A DNA stretch of 64,000 bases from Camarhynchus parvulus (GCF_901933205.1 NC_044601.1:31782352-31846351); one strand, 5' to 3'; counted from the stretch's first letter, positions 27,601-39,744 are shown. Notes: a model not told the origin generated them from the sequence alone. Numbers and translations are program-made.

Positions 27601-30150
27601 ATCTCTTACATACTTTGCCTTCAATAATGATCAGTTCTTTGTAATTTTTACTGTTTTATGAATATGTAAAGAAACATGAGGTTTTGCCTAAAGCCTGTTT
27701 CCCTTGTTATCTGGCAGCAGTTGTAGAAGTTATTTGAATACCAGTAGTACCAAAATTACTAATTCCATTTATTTAAAGTTCTTAGGAAAGAGCTGCAAGT
27801 TTCAGATAAATGAGATCTCGTGATGGGGATTTCTGCCAGCAATTTGGAAAAGGTTGGCTGGCCAAGAACAGATTGTCCATTGGTTTGTTAATGGGAGAGA
27901 TATCTAAGGCAGACAGATGATGGGCAGACAGCTTGTCTAGAGAGCCATGTAGTCTTCTCATTCACTGCAATCCCAAAAGACAGAGGTTTTGACAGCTTAT
28001 GGGACCACAGTGTTCTTAGTGTTTAGGACAATGACGTATTTTATTGTGGACTGTCAGTTCTGAACAGAAATGCACTACTAGCTATAACTTTTAGAGAAAT
28101 GTGTTAAGAGAATTCTCTGTACATGCTAAGATTAAATTTAAAGTTTTCAGTCACTAGCTGCTGTCTTTTACAAAGAAATGAACAGTGAATAAACTGTTGC
28201 TGGAAACTACACTGTGCCTAGGAAGAAGGCAGATTGACCAGATGGGTCAAAAGAGATCTTTTTTAAGCCACATGAGTTTACTTTTTAAACTTAGACCTAT
28301 AGCTTACACTTACAGCATTAGATGTTTCTATGTTAAGCCATAGTTGTATAGCTTATTGGAGGTGTTTTTTTCTGGCACAAATACTGACACTGAGATTTCA
28401 TTAGAAATTATTCTCAAAAGAGTGATGAAAACACACATAATATTTTATAAACTAGGCTGTAGATCCACAGTTAGCAAACATGAGTTAGGCTAGAGTGTAG
28501 CAGAAGTTATAAGGCTAAGCAAGTGTCTGAAGGATCAAAATAAGAGACTTTAATTTAAGATAGCTTGAATTTATAGCTGTTCTACTTCTAGGTCATCGAA
28601 CACCAAACATTTATTTCTGGAGAATACATATGTATTTCTTTTAGTAAATGTGTTAGTAGGTCTTACACTGCCACCAGTTGTAGAGGGATCAGTAAGATCT
28701 TCTCAGATGTAGTGGGATGGACTAAATCATTCAAATGTATAATCTTTTATGAATGATTCAGAAAAGGATAGAAACCTTTTATAAGTGTGCGTAATTTATA
28801 CGTGTTACATTGAAAAATATGTATCTGCATTATATTTACATTAAATCTGTATTAGACGTATATTTAAATCACAGATCCCTCTTCCACTGGTATTTTATAT
28901 TTTAAATTTAATTTGTTAGTTAATTGACTTCGTGAGTTCACTTTTAGCGTTGTCCTGAAGAGTGACTTATTTTTTAGAGAGTGGTCATGTATTATAAAAT
29001 ATATTGCAGGAACTTTCCAATTAGAGATGAGATTGGTTGAATTGCAAAACATTGTCTCAAAATTTTTTAATATTTTATTGTTTCCAGAGCATAATTGTCA
29101 TCTTAAACATTACTTTTTTTCATCGCAGGGAGCCTGATACTCCATTTTAGATGCTTCAAGAAACTTCGCTTGGTTTCAATGAGATCAGTCCCAGAAGTTT
29201 TACGTCCTCTCAAGAGGATCTAACAATATTTGCCTATTACAAAAAGTTTAATTTTTCATTTTGTTTTAAATTAGATTATTTAAAATGGCGTTGCTAACTG
29301 TTGTATGTAAATCTGACCACCTTCTGGCTTGTGTAATTATGTAGTACTATGGTACTACTATGTATTGTAGTAGTAAGGGAAATTTTGTTGGGTTTTTGGA
29401 GGGGAAACTGAAAATTAACACCATTAATAACCTCAACCTTACAATAAACATAACATGTTTTCGATTTTTAGCTTTCGGCAGATTTGGAGGCCTGTTTCCA
29501 GGGTTTGCTTTTATTACTTTGCTTCAGCTGCTTATAATGGTAGGAGCACAGATTTTGAAGTCATGTCAGTAAAAATTCACTTTTTTATTTCTAACAAACC
29601 GATGTCATTCTCTGTCATTATCTGAAATATTATTTCCTCTTTGCAAATCACAGAATTGTTGCATGTATTTACCGAATACATGACTTTAAGGCGCAACTGT
29701 ATTTGTTGTCTTGTATGCTAAGATATCGAGACATCAAGATATTTTCTCTGTGATTTATGAAGATGGACAGACAAAAATTATGCAATGTCAGTAACACTGT
29801 TTTCCTTCAGACCAAACATGAGTTAAGTTTTCTCCCACAAACCAACGTAAGAGACACATATTCTTTTTATAAATATGGTAGTTGAAAGGCTGCAAATAAT
29901 CTTTCTGACTTTATTTGAAAAGATGGATAAAATTTCTGTTTTCTTGGTATGAGGTAATATTTATACATAGTAGAGACCTTCAGTATGAGCCTTAGCGTTG
30001 GCAGTAGCAAATAAGCACAACATATTATAGTCCATAGCTATTTGTTTCCACATGATGAGAGTTATAATATAACCAAGAGTAACAAATCCTGAAAAGTACT
30101 ACAGGGGTAGTTTGAAGGATGAGTTTCTCAAGCACTATTTTGGTTTACAG

Positions 30151-30323
30151 ATAAAAGGAAATCCAAGACCCAAAAAGTGTCTGAAAGTGGAAGAGGAAAG
30201 CGATACTCTTACAAGTTGCCTCAAGAGTACAACATAGAAACTGTTGTGGTGGCAGATCCAGCTATGGTTTCGTATCATGGAACAGATGCTGCCAGAAGAT
30301 TTATTCTAACCATCTTAAACATG
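30151..30323 (+). CDS. ADAMTS19: ADAMTS19 exon (probably exon 3): furin site and start of catalytic domain
   Basis: This 173-nt exon enters in phase 1 and leaves in phase 0, giving DKRKSKTQKV... through ...RFILTILNM. The basic RGKR at residues 15-18, followed by YSYKLP, is the likely main proprotein-convertase cleavage site that frees the mature enzyme. The reprolysin-type (M12B) catalytic domain then begins with YNIETVVVADPAMV, the first beta strand. The string is close to identical to vertebrate ADAMTS19 as I recall it and clearly differs from ADAMTS17. The donor ATG|GTAGGA is weaker than the consensus, and the acceptor has a short pyrimidine tract, so this exon may depend on splicing enhancers. 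Confidence 0.96.
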
Positions 30324-31253
30324 GTAGGAAATCTAAAACTAATTTTGATGTTTTGCCAAAAACACATGCACCACAGGCTGATTTCATTGCTCCTTCTGGT
30401 GATTCTGACTGAACACCTATAAGGCACAGTCAAAGCAGGACCATCAGCAGGTTGTACAGACTTAGTCCGTATGTTTTGCAGCAGAAAACCGTAGTGCTGC
30501 AGGCTTGTCTGTACTGTCTGGTCATACATCTCGGGGAAGCCTGGAAGTGAGAGAAAAAGATTACTTTTTGGTTAGAAGCCATGCTGTTGGAAAAGTTGGG
30601 ATATTGAATAGTTTCTGGTGACCTGTGCTTGATATGAAGACATGACATTGTTATGGGAAAGCATTGTGTGGTCAGTGGTGGTGGAAAAAAAAGAAAGAAT
30701 AATGAATTTGGACAATTACATTCCCTTCCAGTTCTATCTGGAGCTGCAGTGTATAAAGCATTTGGTGCATAAAGCAGTGAAAAATAGCATCTGTAATATA
30801 CAAGGAAAGATTGTTCTAAAGAAGGAGCATAAGCTGAAAAATTAATATGAGCTTTAACTATTCTGAATGATAGGAAGAATTAGAGAGTTAGATGTTGGCT
30901 GAGACCACTTGATCCAAGATCATGGATTTAAATGAATAGAAATTTTCATGTGAACAGTATTAAATGTGTATGTAAATATTTGGAGAAAAAGGCCACAGTT
31001 TATAAAGTGATTGTGGCCATTGAGAGGAAAAGGTCTTTTTTTATGTTCCCAGAATGAATATTGCCTAAGCTCTGTTTTCACTTCAGAAGACCAACACAGT
31101 ACATTATCTTAGTGTTCTGTTCAGATTACAGAAAATAAAAGCAGTCACAGTAGAATATGAGAGTTTTTGATGTTCTTTGGGGTTCTGTTGTTTTTAGTGT
31201 ACGTCCAATACAAATTCATATTCTTGTTTGTTGGATTTTTTTTTCTCTTCTAG
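30324..31253 (+). other. ADAMTS19: Intron 3 of ADAMTS19 (930 bp)
   Basis: It runs from GTAGGA to a strong acceptor (TTTTTTTTCTCTTCTAG). No repeats or genes recognised. Confidence 0.9.
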
Positions 31254-31337
31254 GTTTTTAATCTTTTCCAACACAAGAGTCTAGGATTACAAGTAAATCT
31301 TCGGGTGACTAAACTTGTCCTTCTTCATGAGACTCCA
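31254..31337 (+). CDS. ADAMTS19: ADAMTS19 exon (probably exon 4): catalytic domain
   Basis: This 84-nt exon (28 codons, phase 0 to 0) encodes VFNLFQHKSLGLQVNLRV followed by TKLVLLHETP, an alpha helix and a beta strand of the metalloprotease domain. The length divides by three, so skipping would keep the frame but remove part of the protease core. The end is ambiguous: the sequence CCA-GTAGGTATTT offers donors GTAGGT (used here) or GTATTT four bases later (exon end 31341). The second would need the alternative acceptor after 32157 to keep the frame. Either pair gives a protein of the same length. Confidence 0.93.
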
Positions 31338-32153
31338 GTAGGTATTTATGACATTTGTCTTAGTCTGTAGAGGGTAATGCTACTTAGCTTGTTACTCCGC
31401 AAAAGCTTGCAATATTTATGAACTTTAATGGCAAAAAAATTTCCTTGGTTAGCTTTCATATATTATGCAGTGATTTCCACTGACAAGCAGCCCCAGTGAA
31501 GATTAATCTTCTGATTTATGTGCTACATGTATTGAGACTTATCTCTTCCTGCAATTAAAAGTCAGTCAAAGTTTCCATGTAGAAATCAGGTAGATCTTAG
31601 CAAAATCCACTTCTACTCTGCTTTTTGTTCATTCATATATCTCAATAGAAAAATAATTTCCTTTAAATCCATTGGATTGCAGAAGGAGAACTGATGTTCT
31701 TTGTTGTCTAATTCCTAGACAAACAAAAGCTGATATAGCACTTAACTTATAAGGAAGTGGGATTCCCTTACCAATATTCTAATCTAAAAGACTATAATTT
31801 TCCAGTGAAAAAGTAATTTATTTCTCCAGTTCCTCTGAGTAATCTTGTTTCATGTTCACTTTCTCCATCTTAACACCATTATACTTTTCCTCACCATGGA
31901 TGAGAAATCAGGAAATAAATAAGACTAAAGTTTGAGTGGACTCTAGTACACATGTACACTCTCAATGCACTGTCTTAATTTGTATCTTTAACATGTAAAC
32001 AAGGTGGTCTTGGCACCTGAAGTTTGAGTTGTTTTGCCATGGACATATTATGTCATAAAAAGCAGAATATTTTTGCTAGCTCAGTCAAAAAAGGTTCCAA
32101 ATTCTACATATAGCATCCTAATTTTAATAATATTAATTGTTTTTCATTTCCAG
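31338..32153 (+). other. ADAMTS19: Intron 4 of ADAMTS19 (816 bp)
   Basis: It runs from donor GTAGGT to acceptor TTTCATTTCCAG. No recognisable repeat or gene. Both ends have a second usable site 4 bases downstream. Confidence 0.88.
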
Positions 32154-32311
32154 GCAGATATGTATATTGGACATCATGGTGAAAAAATGCTGGAAAGCTT
32201 TTGTAAATGGCAACATGAAGAATTTGGCAAAAAGAATGATATACACTTAGAAATGTCAACAAGCTGGGGAGAAGACATGACTTCAGTTGATGCAGCTATA
32301 TTGATAACAAG
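32154..32311 (+). CDS. ADAMTS19: ADAMTS19 exon (probably exon 5): catalytic domain
   Basis: This 158-nt exon (phase 0 to 2) encodes ADMYIGHHGEKMLESFCKWQ onward to VDAAILIT plus the first two bases of an Arg codon. The IGHHGE...LESFC.WQ pattern is shared by ADAMTS17 and ADAMTS19; the following HEEFGKKNDIHLEMS identifies ADAMTS19. The Cys in SFCKW is one of the catalytic-domain disulphide cysteines. 'VDAAILIT' is the strand before the cysteine-rich loop and matches the reprolysin 'D.A.L.T' pattern. Donor AG|GTAAAG is good. The acceptor could also be after GCAG at 32157 (see exon 4). Confidence 0.95.
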
Positions 32312-33002
32312 GTAAAGTAGTGAAAGATGAGCATTAAAAATAGGCAGAAGGCTAGTGTGAAGATAGATCAAAGTAGATGGCCAATATAGTAAGAATTTAG
32401 TTTGCAGTGAGGAAGGGAGCATTTTGAGGCATCTGGATCTCAAAGTTGGTGATAAAGTGTTGCTAAAGGTGCAGAAAGCAGTATTTCCCAGACGGTAAAT
32501 ATTTGAAGTGATGAACAGGTTACTCTTTTGTTTCTTTTTTGGCTATATAGCTAAGGCCTTATCTGTATAACAAAGGTTGGAATCCTTCATCCATGCGCCT
32601 TTGTTTAAAAGAGGCAGCACCCCAGACCTGTAGATGCTTTCAGTCAAAACACAAAAGCATATTTAAACCATTCAGAGCTAGACCAGCATTAGGCACATTA
32701 CTGAGTTATGCTTCCCTCTTAACTGATCTAGAACTGATATGTTTCACTCTGTGCAGAAGGTACATCATGTACATCTTCAGGATGTGTCCTGCAGCCACAA
32801 GAATATGATTCCAGATCTGCAGTTCCTTGTAGCTCTTAAGTGTCTGGCATTTCATACATTGAGAAAGAAACAGGCTCCAGTTCACCTCTTTCCTTCCAAG
32901 CAGGGACTGTCATGGTTTTGTCTGATCCAGAGGCATGACCCAGAGGAAAGGACAGATTGATGATTCAGCCAGCCTAGGGTTAGAGTTAGTGCCATTTTTG
33001 AG

Positions 33003-33060
33003 GTGGAACTTGGACTGCATAACCTTCAGAGCTCCCTTCCAAAGAAAATTCCTGTGATTG
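33003..33060 (+). mobile_element. Probable CR1 3'-end remnant
   Basis: 'GGAACTTGGACTGCATAACC' then 'TTCAGAGCTCCCTTCCAAAG' and 'ATTCCTGTGATT' matches the last part of CR1 (ggact-ggatgacctt-cagaggtcccttcca). Only about 60 bp are recognisable, so this is tentative. Confidence 0.55.
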
Positions 33061-34239
33061 GCTATAGTGGAATACTGCAAAACCATGTGTAATCTTTGCA
33101 CCTACATGCCGTCTTTTGCTGTTTATTCACAGCACTCTCACTGAGAACCTATAGAAAATAAAAATAATGCATTCTTCTTGAAATTAGTTTCATTCTGATT
33201 ACTCCAATATCTATAGTGTATTTCAGTCTTTTGAAGCAGAAAAATATTTCTCTAAATTTTCCTGCTTTGGAGAGCCAGTCACTTATGCGAAGCAGGAAAT
33301 TTAGAAGTCCAAACTGTCTGTGGTAAGAGCTTTGTTGCCACTTTTGCTGTTCAATCCCTTTTCTTTTCTGAGAAAAGCCGACACTTCTTACTCTGTGTCA
33401 TCCTCCTCTATTTGATGTGTATATCAGTTTTATGGATTATTGGGGCTTTGAGGGGGCAGGTTAATCTTTGTTACACATTTATACATGAGCTAAGCTGTAG
33501 TTCTCACAAGCTCCATTTAAGTCTAGTGGAAGACACAAGAAATAATGTTCTCTGCAGCAACTTTGCATAAGCTTATCAGGAAACATACTTGGAGTGACAG
33601 ACTAGAAGTCAATTTTGTAGATTAAGACCCCAAACTGATTTTAATAGTAGTGAGTGCATTGTGGGGCTGGGGCAGGATAGGGGACGAAGGTCTGGAAAGA
33701 AAGAAGGGGGAAGCAAGCAGTAGGAAAGAGTAAACTTGGGCCAAGGCATAAAGGATGCCTGAGTGTCATAGATAGCGTTGGGTTAATCAGGATGGCTAAA
33801 GGGGAATAGACTTCCTTACATCTAAATATTCCTTGTGACTGTTCAAGGATAATGAGCAACAGCATTCTGCTTGTTTGCTAGAAACCTTGAGCTCTCTTAT
33901 TTGAGATAGCTGAGGCAGCCAGCAGTATCTACAATAGCAGCAGCTGTAAAAGGAAGTATCAAATGCTTCAGGCCTGTATGGGCTAAGAGAGTGAACATGG
34001 GGCTGCATTCTTTAGCTTATAAGGTGCCTCTCATGAGTAGTAAGATGCTATAAAATAAATAGAGCATGTGACACCTTTTTCCTGTCATTTCATCTTCAGC
34101 TTAATGAGCCTTTATGGGAAGAGGCAGAGGCATTCTGAACTGATGCAAGTGAAGCATTAGTTAAGTTGACGAGACTCAGTGGTCTGGAAATGTCTTCAAC
34201 TGTCAGTGCTTTTGGCCACACAGCTTTTTGGATTTAATG

Positions 34240-34888
34240 CAGCATTTCTGGAAGTCTTGGTTGATGACAAATTGACCATGAGCTGCTAGTGTACCCTTGT
34301 GGCCAGGAGGACCAAGGGGATTCTGAGGTGCATTGGGAAGAATATGGTCAACAGGTTGGGGAAGGTGATCCTGCCCCTTTCTTTGCCCACATCCATGGTA
34401 TTGTGTTCAGTTCTGGGCTCCTCAGTATAAGAAAGACAAAGAGCTACTGCAGAGGGTCCAGCAGAGGCCACAGAGATGATTTGTGATCTGGAGCATCTCT
34501 CTTCTGAGGAGAGACTGCAGGAGCTCGGCCTGTTTAGACCAGAGAAGACTTAGAGGGGATCTCATTAGTGAATATAAATATCTCAAAGGCAGGTGCCAAG
34601 AGGATGGTGCCAGACTCTTTTCAGTGGTGCCCAGTGACAGGACAAGGAGCAATGGCCATAACCAAAACACAAGAAATTCCACCTCAACATGAGGAAAAAC
34701 TTCTTTACATTGAGATTTTCAGAGCACAGAGAGGTCATGGAATATCCCTCTCTGGAGACATTTACACCCCACTGGGACATGTTCCTGTATCACCTGCTCC
34801 AGGTCACCCTGCCTTGACAGTAGGATTGGACTGGATGATCTCCAGAAGTCCCTTCCAACCCTAAACATTCTGGCATTCTGTGATTCTA
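34240..34888 (+). mobile_element. CR1 LINE 3' fragment, about 650 bp
   Basis: A well preserved CR1 3' section. It starts near 'TTGGTTGATGACAAATTGAC', continues with 'tgtggccaggaggaccaagg', 'tgttcagttctgggctcctc', 'gagaagacttagaggggatc', 'acctcaacatgaggaaaaac' and 'ggattggactggatgatctc', and ends with 'cattctgtgattcta'. These are the 3' end of the reverse-transcriptase ORF and the 3' UTR. Stops break the frame, so it is dead. Its 3' end faces that of the next CR1 across about 78 bp. Intron 5, sense orientation. Confidence 0.95.
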
Positions 34889-34966
34889 ATGGTAAAAAAG
34901 CTTTGCAAAGATCTGATCTTATGTTAAGATGCTTTTCTTCGTTGTAATAATGACATTTTGATTTCA

Positions 34967-35428
34967 AAGAATCATAGAATTGTTTGGGTTGGAATGGACC
35001 TTAAAGATCATCCAGTTCCAAACCCCCTATCACATGGTCAGGGATATTTTGTATTTAGAGCACATTGGTCAAAGCCCCATCCAACCTGGCCTTTAGAATT
35101 TCCAGGAATGGGGCATTCACAGCTTCTCTGGGTAACGTGGGCCAATGTCTCACACCTTTACAGTAAAGAATTTCTTCCTAAAATCTAACATAAATCTTGC
35201 CAATTTCAGTTTAATGCTATTCCCCTTTGTCGTGTCACTACATGCCCCTGTAAAAAGTTCCTCTCCAGTCTTCTTGTAAGTCTGCTTTAGGTGCTGGAAG
35301 GTTCTGTAAAGAGCTCCTCTCTTCTCCAGGTTGATTTACCCAAGCTCTCTTAGCCTGTCTTCATAAGAGAGGCACTCCAGCCCTCTGATTGTTTTCATGC
35401 CTTTTGTCTGGACTTGCTCCAGGGTTGT
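34967..35428 (-). mobile_element. CR1 LINE 3' fragment, antisense
   Basis: It begins with 'GAATCATAGAATTGTTTGGG', the reverse complement of a CR1 terminal unit, and continues through 'ccttaaagatcatccagttc', 'cagcttctctgggtaacgtg', 'aaagaatttcttcctaaaat' and 'ctccagccctctgattgttt'. Its internal wording differs from the neighbour at 34240-34888, so it belongs to another CR1 subfamily and arose by a separate insertion rather than an inverted duplication. 5'-truncated. Confidence 0.95.
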
Positions 35429-36590
35429 CTACAATTTTTTACCTGCCATGTTAAATACAATTTTTGGATTTAGTCTGTGATCAATTTTATGGAATTTGAA
35501 GTAGAGAGAAGGGAAGTGATTGGTTAGATGTCAGAGAATAGGTTATTGTCGGAGCCAGAAATTAAAGATCTGTTCTTCTGATGTTTTTATTTTGCAGTGC
35601 TGTTATTCTCTAGACTGTACTGCCTCCCACCTGAGAGCTGCTTTAGCTGCTAATAAATCATACCAGAGCAGTTTTCTGACTGGGAATGTTTTGCTAATCC
35701 AGGCTACCTCTACACATCATCAGGTTTATGGTATAGCTAACACTATGTGTGGCTCTGCACGTGTGTTTTGTTAATTCAGAGTCTCATTCTGTTTTGCAAG
35801 CAGGGAACAAGCTCCATTGTCACAACTTCCATTTGGACAGCAGGTCTGCTTATTGAGAGAAATTATTTTGTTTATACAGATGAACACCAACTGCTTGGTG
35901 TTTTTTGAGTAAATGTGTAAAGTTTTGGGTATCCAGCACATTCCATGGCAGCCCTCCTAAAAGTTGCCACATCTCTTCTTTTGTCTCACATGATAATAGA
36001 ACAGCAAGAGTTCTTTGTAAAAGCTTTCCTGTGTGCTTTCACATGCCAGTTTTGTGTAGTAACCAAAAGAGTTAGAAATGAAGTATTGAGTGTTCTGCAG
36101 AGCTAATTTTTAATGCCTAAGTACAAAGAGTGTGATGTGGATGTTGTAGAGCTTGGTATTCAGCAGCCAAACGGCCATTTTCAGGAAAAAGGTACTTTTC
36201 AAAACTTATTTTTGCATTTGTTCTGTAAGGAGGAAAGCGAAACCAACTTCTCCCCGCAGCTTTCTCTGCTGCCCAGCTAGACTGTAATGATGCGTATCTG
36301 CTACCAATTCATTTCAATTTACTTTGGCCCTGTTTCATGATGTCAGTTTTTGTTTAGTTTCCCTTTAAATTGGCTTATTTTGATGAAACTATATCCTCTT
36401 TAAAGTATGGTACCATGAAGCAGAAGAAAGGCAGAAAGAGTTTGTAATCTATTTAGATTACTAGGGAGGTCGGATATATGTCATAATTAAGGTAAAAAGT
36501 GTTTCAAGGACTGTCTTGATAAAACTACCTGTTTTATCAGGTAAGTTTTACTGTATTCCCAGTTATAAATTAGCACAGTTACTTTATAGA

Positions 36591-36675
36591 TATATCTGAT
36601 ATAGATACTGTCTATTTGATATAGATCTATCTGATAGAGATACTGTCTATCTGTAAACAGTATCTAGCTATAAAA
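36591..36675. repeat. Imperfect GATA/TATC-like repeat patch
   Basis: Two imperfect copies of a unit of about 35 bp (GATATAGATACTGTCTAT..., GATAGAGATACTGTCTAT...) are followed by inverted-looking 'acagtatctagctat' and 'gatagata'. The complementary words AGATACTGT and ACAGTATCT could pair in a hairpin. Small and possibly neutral. Confidence 0.5.
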
Positions 36676-39600
36676 AGATAGATAATTTCTCTGAGGAAAA
36701 AATGCAGCAGGTTGCATCAACATCCTGCTTGCCTTTTAAGGTACAGGGTCTGAATGTGCAGACAAGACCAGATTTTGGTGGCCCCTGAGATGACATTACC
36801 AGTTCCTATCTGCATGGGGTGCTTGACCTGAATGAGGTAATTGAAAATAAGGCAGGAAAAGGCCTGTGGAATTCCCAGTTGTTCTGTGATGATGCTTAAG
36901 TTCTTATATAGCCTCTGTTACAAATTGGGTAATGAAAGCTTTGAAGTGTATGAACATGTGCTTACAAGAGTGAGGCAGAATTTACCTTCACTTAAAAATT
37001 ATGCATTTTGCTGCTTTTCCAGTGCATTGGTGAATCTGTTGTGTCACAGTGGTTTGTAGAAAAAGTGTGAGAAAAATAATACCGAAAAAGACCAAATTCT
37101 TTATTCTCCTTCTCAGAACTGATATTTTCACATGTCCTTATAACAGAAAATAGACCTCTGATTCTCCTCATATTCATCAGGTAGTGATATTCCATGCTGA
37201 TAGTGTGCATCAGCCATTTATTCCTTCTGATCTTCAGTATCTGAGATCCCCTTGCCCTGGGTTACATATAATTGAAACAGTGCTGTTAGATACTTTCTCT
37301 GTAAGAAGGTACCTTGTTCTATAAAGTACCTAATGGCATAAACAGCACTTAGATTTCATAAATATTGTTTCAACTGCAGTAGTTTCAGCCATCCAGTAGT
37401 TTCTCCCCAAAGCTTGGACAAGATTTTTTTTAGTGTTGCTATTACCTTCCAATGAACAGAAGAAATCCAGTTATTTTTCTGACTTTGATTTTTATTGCCT
37501 TTCTGAACCAAAAATAAATCCTCAAGAAAGTTAGAGGAGGAAGACTGTGGAAGATCCCTGCAGGAATGAAACTGATATTACAGGGTCACTGCAAAAGCCT
37601 GGAGTGTTTCGCAGTCGAAATGGCTGAAACATATTGAGATGGAGATTGGGTTATTAAACTGCTACTGCTGTCCTTAAACACCTAGTGAATCTCAGCTTTG
37701 GAAAAGTGAATTCTTGCAAATGCATGGTGAGAGACGAGATTATTCTTAATTTTGTCTTCATCACTATAACTTCAATACTGCCAACTCTCTTGACCATTTT
37801 GTACTCAATTTATCAATCTCTTGATAATTTGGTTTATTTGACACTACCAGGAGGCATCAGGGAAGTTCATGAGAATCTCACGTGGCCTTTCTGCTAATTA
37901 ATTAGTTAATTATTTAATTAATAGGATTGCAGATGCAGAAGAAAGCAGGGAAACCTGAAAAGAGCATAGTTAAATAAAAAGTGAATCTCCTGTAAAATTG
38001 AAGTCCTGTATTTTTACCTTGTGTATTTAAAAAAAATCCCACTGATTTTAAGTCATCTTATGCTCTTTTGTTTTTTTAATTTTTAATATGTTTGAGTCTG
38101 TGAAGTGATAATGCTTATAATAATGTGTGTGGGAAAAATTTGCATGAATTTACCTTTTGCTGTCAGCTTACTCTTTCAAGCTCTAATAATTAGGCTATGT
38201 ATGTTCCATTCACTAGCACAGGTCTGTTCTATAGAAATACATGGACTTAAAATGAATTTAAAATCTCTGAGTATCTAGTGTGAGACCCAAACATAAAATT
38301 TATACAGTTATTTTTACATTTTAATTTTCTGGTGATTAAGAAAGGTAGGCAAGTCTTAGACAAAAAATTTTTAAAAAAAGGAAGATTAACTGTTTAGCAG
38401 TTGATTATTTACAGTTATTTACTTTCTGAATGGGCAGTTGGATGTATTTCTAATTTTTCTTACTTCGGCTTTCAAGCATACCCTTTGTACCCTTTGTTCC
38501 TGAAATCTGTTGGAAAACTCCTCCCTGTGAAAATACTGGTAGGCTGTGCTGAAGTCACAACTCTTTGTCTCAGAGTAATTTACAGAGGTTACTCTATGTA
38601 ATTGTTCTCTTCTTTCCAGACCTTTTCTGCTTTACAATTTTTTTTTTTACGCATAAGCACCAAAACTTGCCACTATATTGTGTGAACAGAATAGTGGTGT
38701 AATTTTGATATTTTTCTGTATCTTTATCCAAGGATGCTGTTCCTTTCTACTGCCTGGTTCCAAATACTCATTTTTTGTTGTTGTTTCGTCTGATCAAGTT
38801 GGGAGGCCACTTTTGGCTACGCTAGAAGAAAATTTACTCAAATGTAAAAATTTGATGTGTCTTGATTCCTATGTGTATCTATGAGAACTCATTTAATTTT
38901 TAAACTTTGCCAGGAATGCCTCTGTATTTTCTTCTGCATCATTGTTTAATGCTAATGCTAAGTCTAGGTTCTGTTAGACTTCACTCAAAAGCACCTTCCT
39001 TGGATTCCTAACTACTCTGTATCTCTTTCAATATGTTAATGATACATTCAATTCAGCTGTTTACTTACCACACTTCCAAACTTTTGTTTTTCAGTCTGAC
39101 TGAAATATGAGCTTTATAATATAATAATAATAATATGAATATTTATATCACCCTTTTTAATCTCAGTTCAGCTTTACAGTGCCTAAGTGATGTGTTAACC
39201 ATTTGAAATAATTAAATATATCATTTCCTGTTTTTCCTAAAATACACTGACCAGTACATACTGATGCCTTTGAGATTTACCCTCAAAATAATAAACAGTT
39301 TCTGAAATACCATTTACACTAGTACCATTTTCCATTTATTTAAATTCCCAAGTAAATAGTAAATAAGTAATTTTTCTTGTGGTTCATTAACACCAAAATA
39401 ATTTTAGATTTAATTACTGTCATTAAAAGTGCATTTGTTAATTAGTACATGTGTGCTTGGTTTATATGTGAGAATTATTTCAGAATGTCCTGTTATGTGA
39501 GGAGACAAGAACATCTTCAGTGTTGTAGTTATTCACTTTGCACAATGCAAGTGAAGGCATTTGCAATTTGATGGTAATGTCACTTGCCACAAGTACCATT

Positions 39601-39690
39601 AATTGCAACTATTCCTTGTGAAAATCTTATGACTTGATGAAACGTACTACTTCAGCTATAAGCCTCAAAAATGTTGTAAGCCCTGGAATC

Positions 39691-39744
39691 AATAACAGCA
39701 GAAGTTAGACTGCAGTTTCAAGCAGTCTGACTTCTGCTGTTATT
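39691..39744. repeat. Strong hairpin: 23-bp arms, 8-nt loop
   Basis: The left arm 39691-39713 (AATAACAGCAGAAGTTAGAC plus TGC) and the right arm 39722-39744 (GCAGTCTGACTTCTGCTGTT plus ATT) are reverse complements over 23 positions with a single mismatch, which is a G-U wobble in the sense RNA. The loop is AGTTTCAA. This is by far the longest short-loop palindrome I noticed in the window. It does not carry recognisable transposon ends. It could be a product of a template-switch mutation, a hairpin RNA in the intron, or a very short foldback element; the sequence alone does not decide. Confidence 0.9.

Larger units (their letters stand above)
23517..30150 (+). other. ADAMTS19: Intron 2 of ADAMTS19 (6634 bp)
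   Basis: The donor GTAATA and the acceptor TTTGGTTTACAG bound it. It contains one CR1 fragment and a small perfect inverted repeat at 23879-23904. I recognise no other genes or repeats; short open frames such as 27292-27561 show nothing identifiable. Confidence 0.9.

Noticed and set aside
34286..35188. Several 60-98 codon open frames on both strands
   Set aside because: All lie inside the two CR1 fragments and are not host genes.
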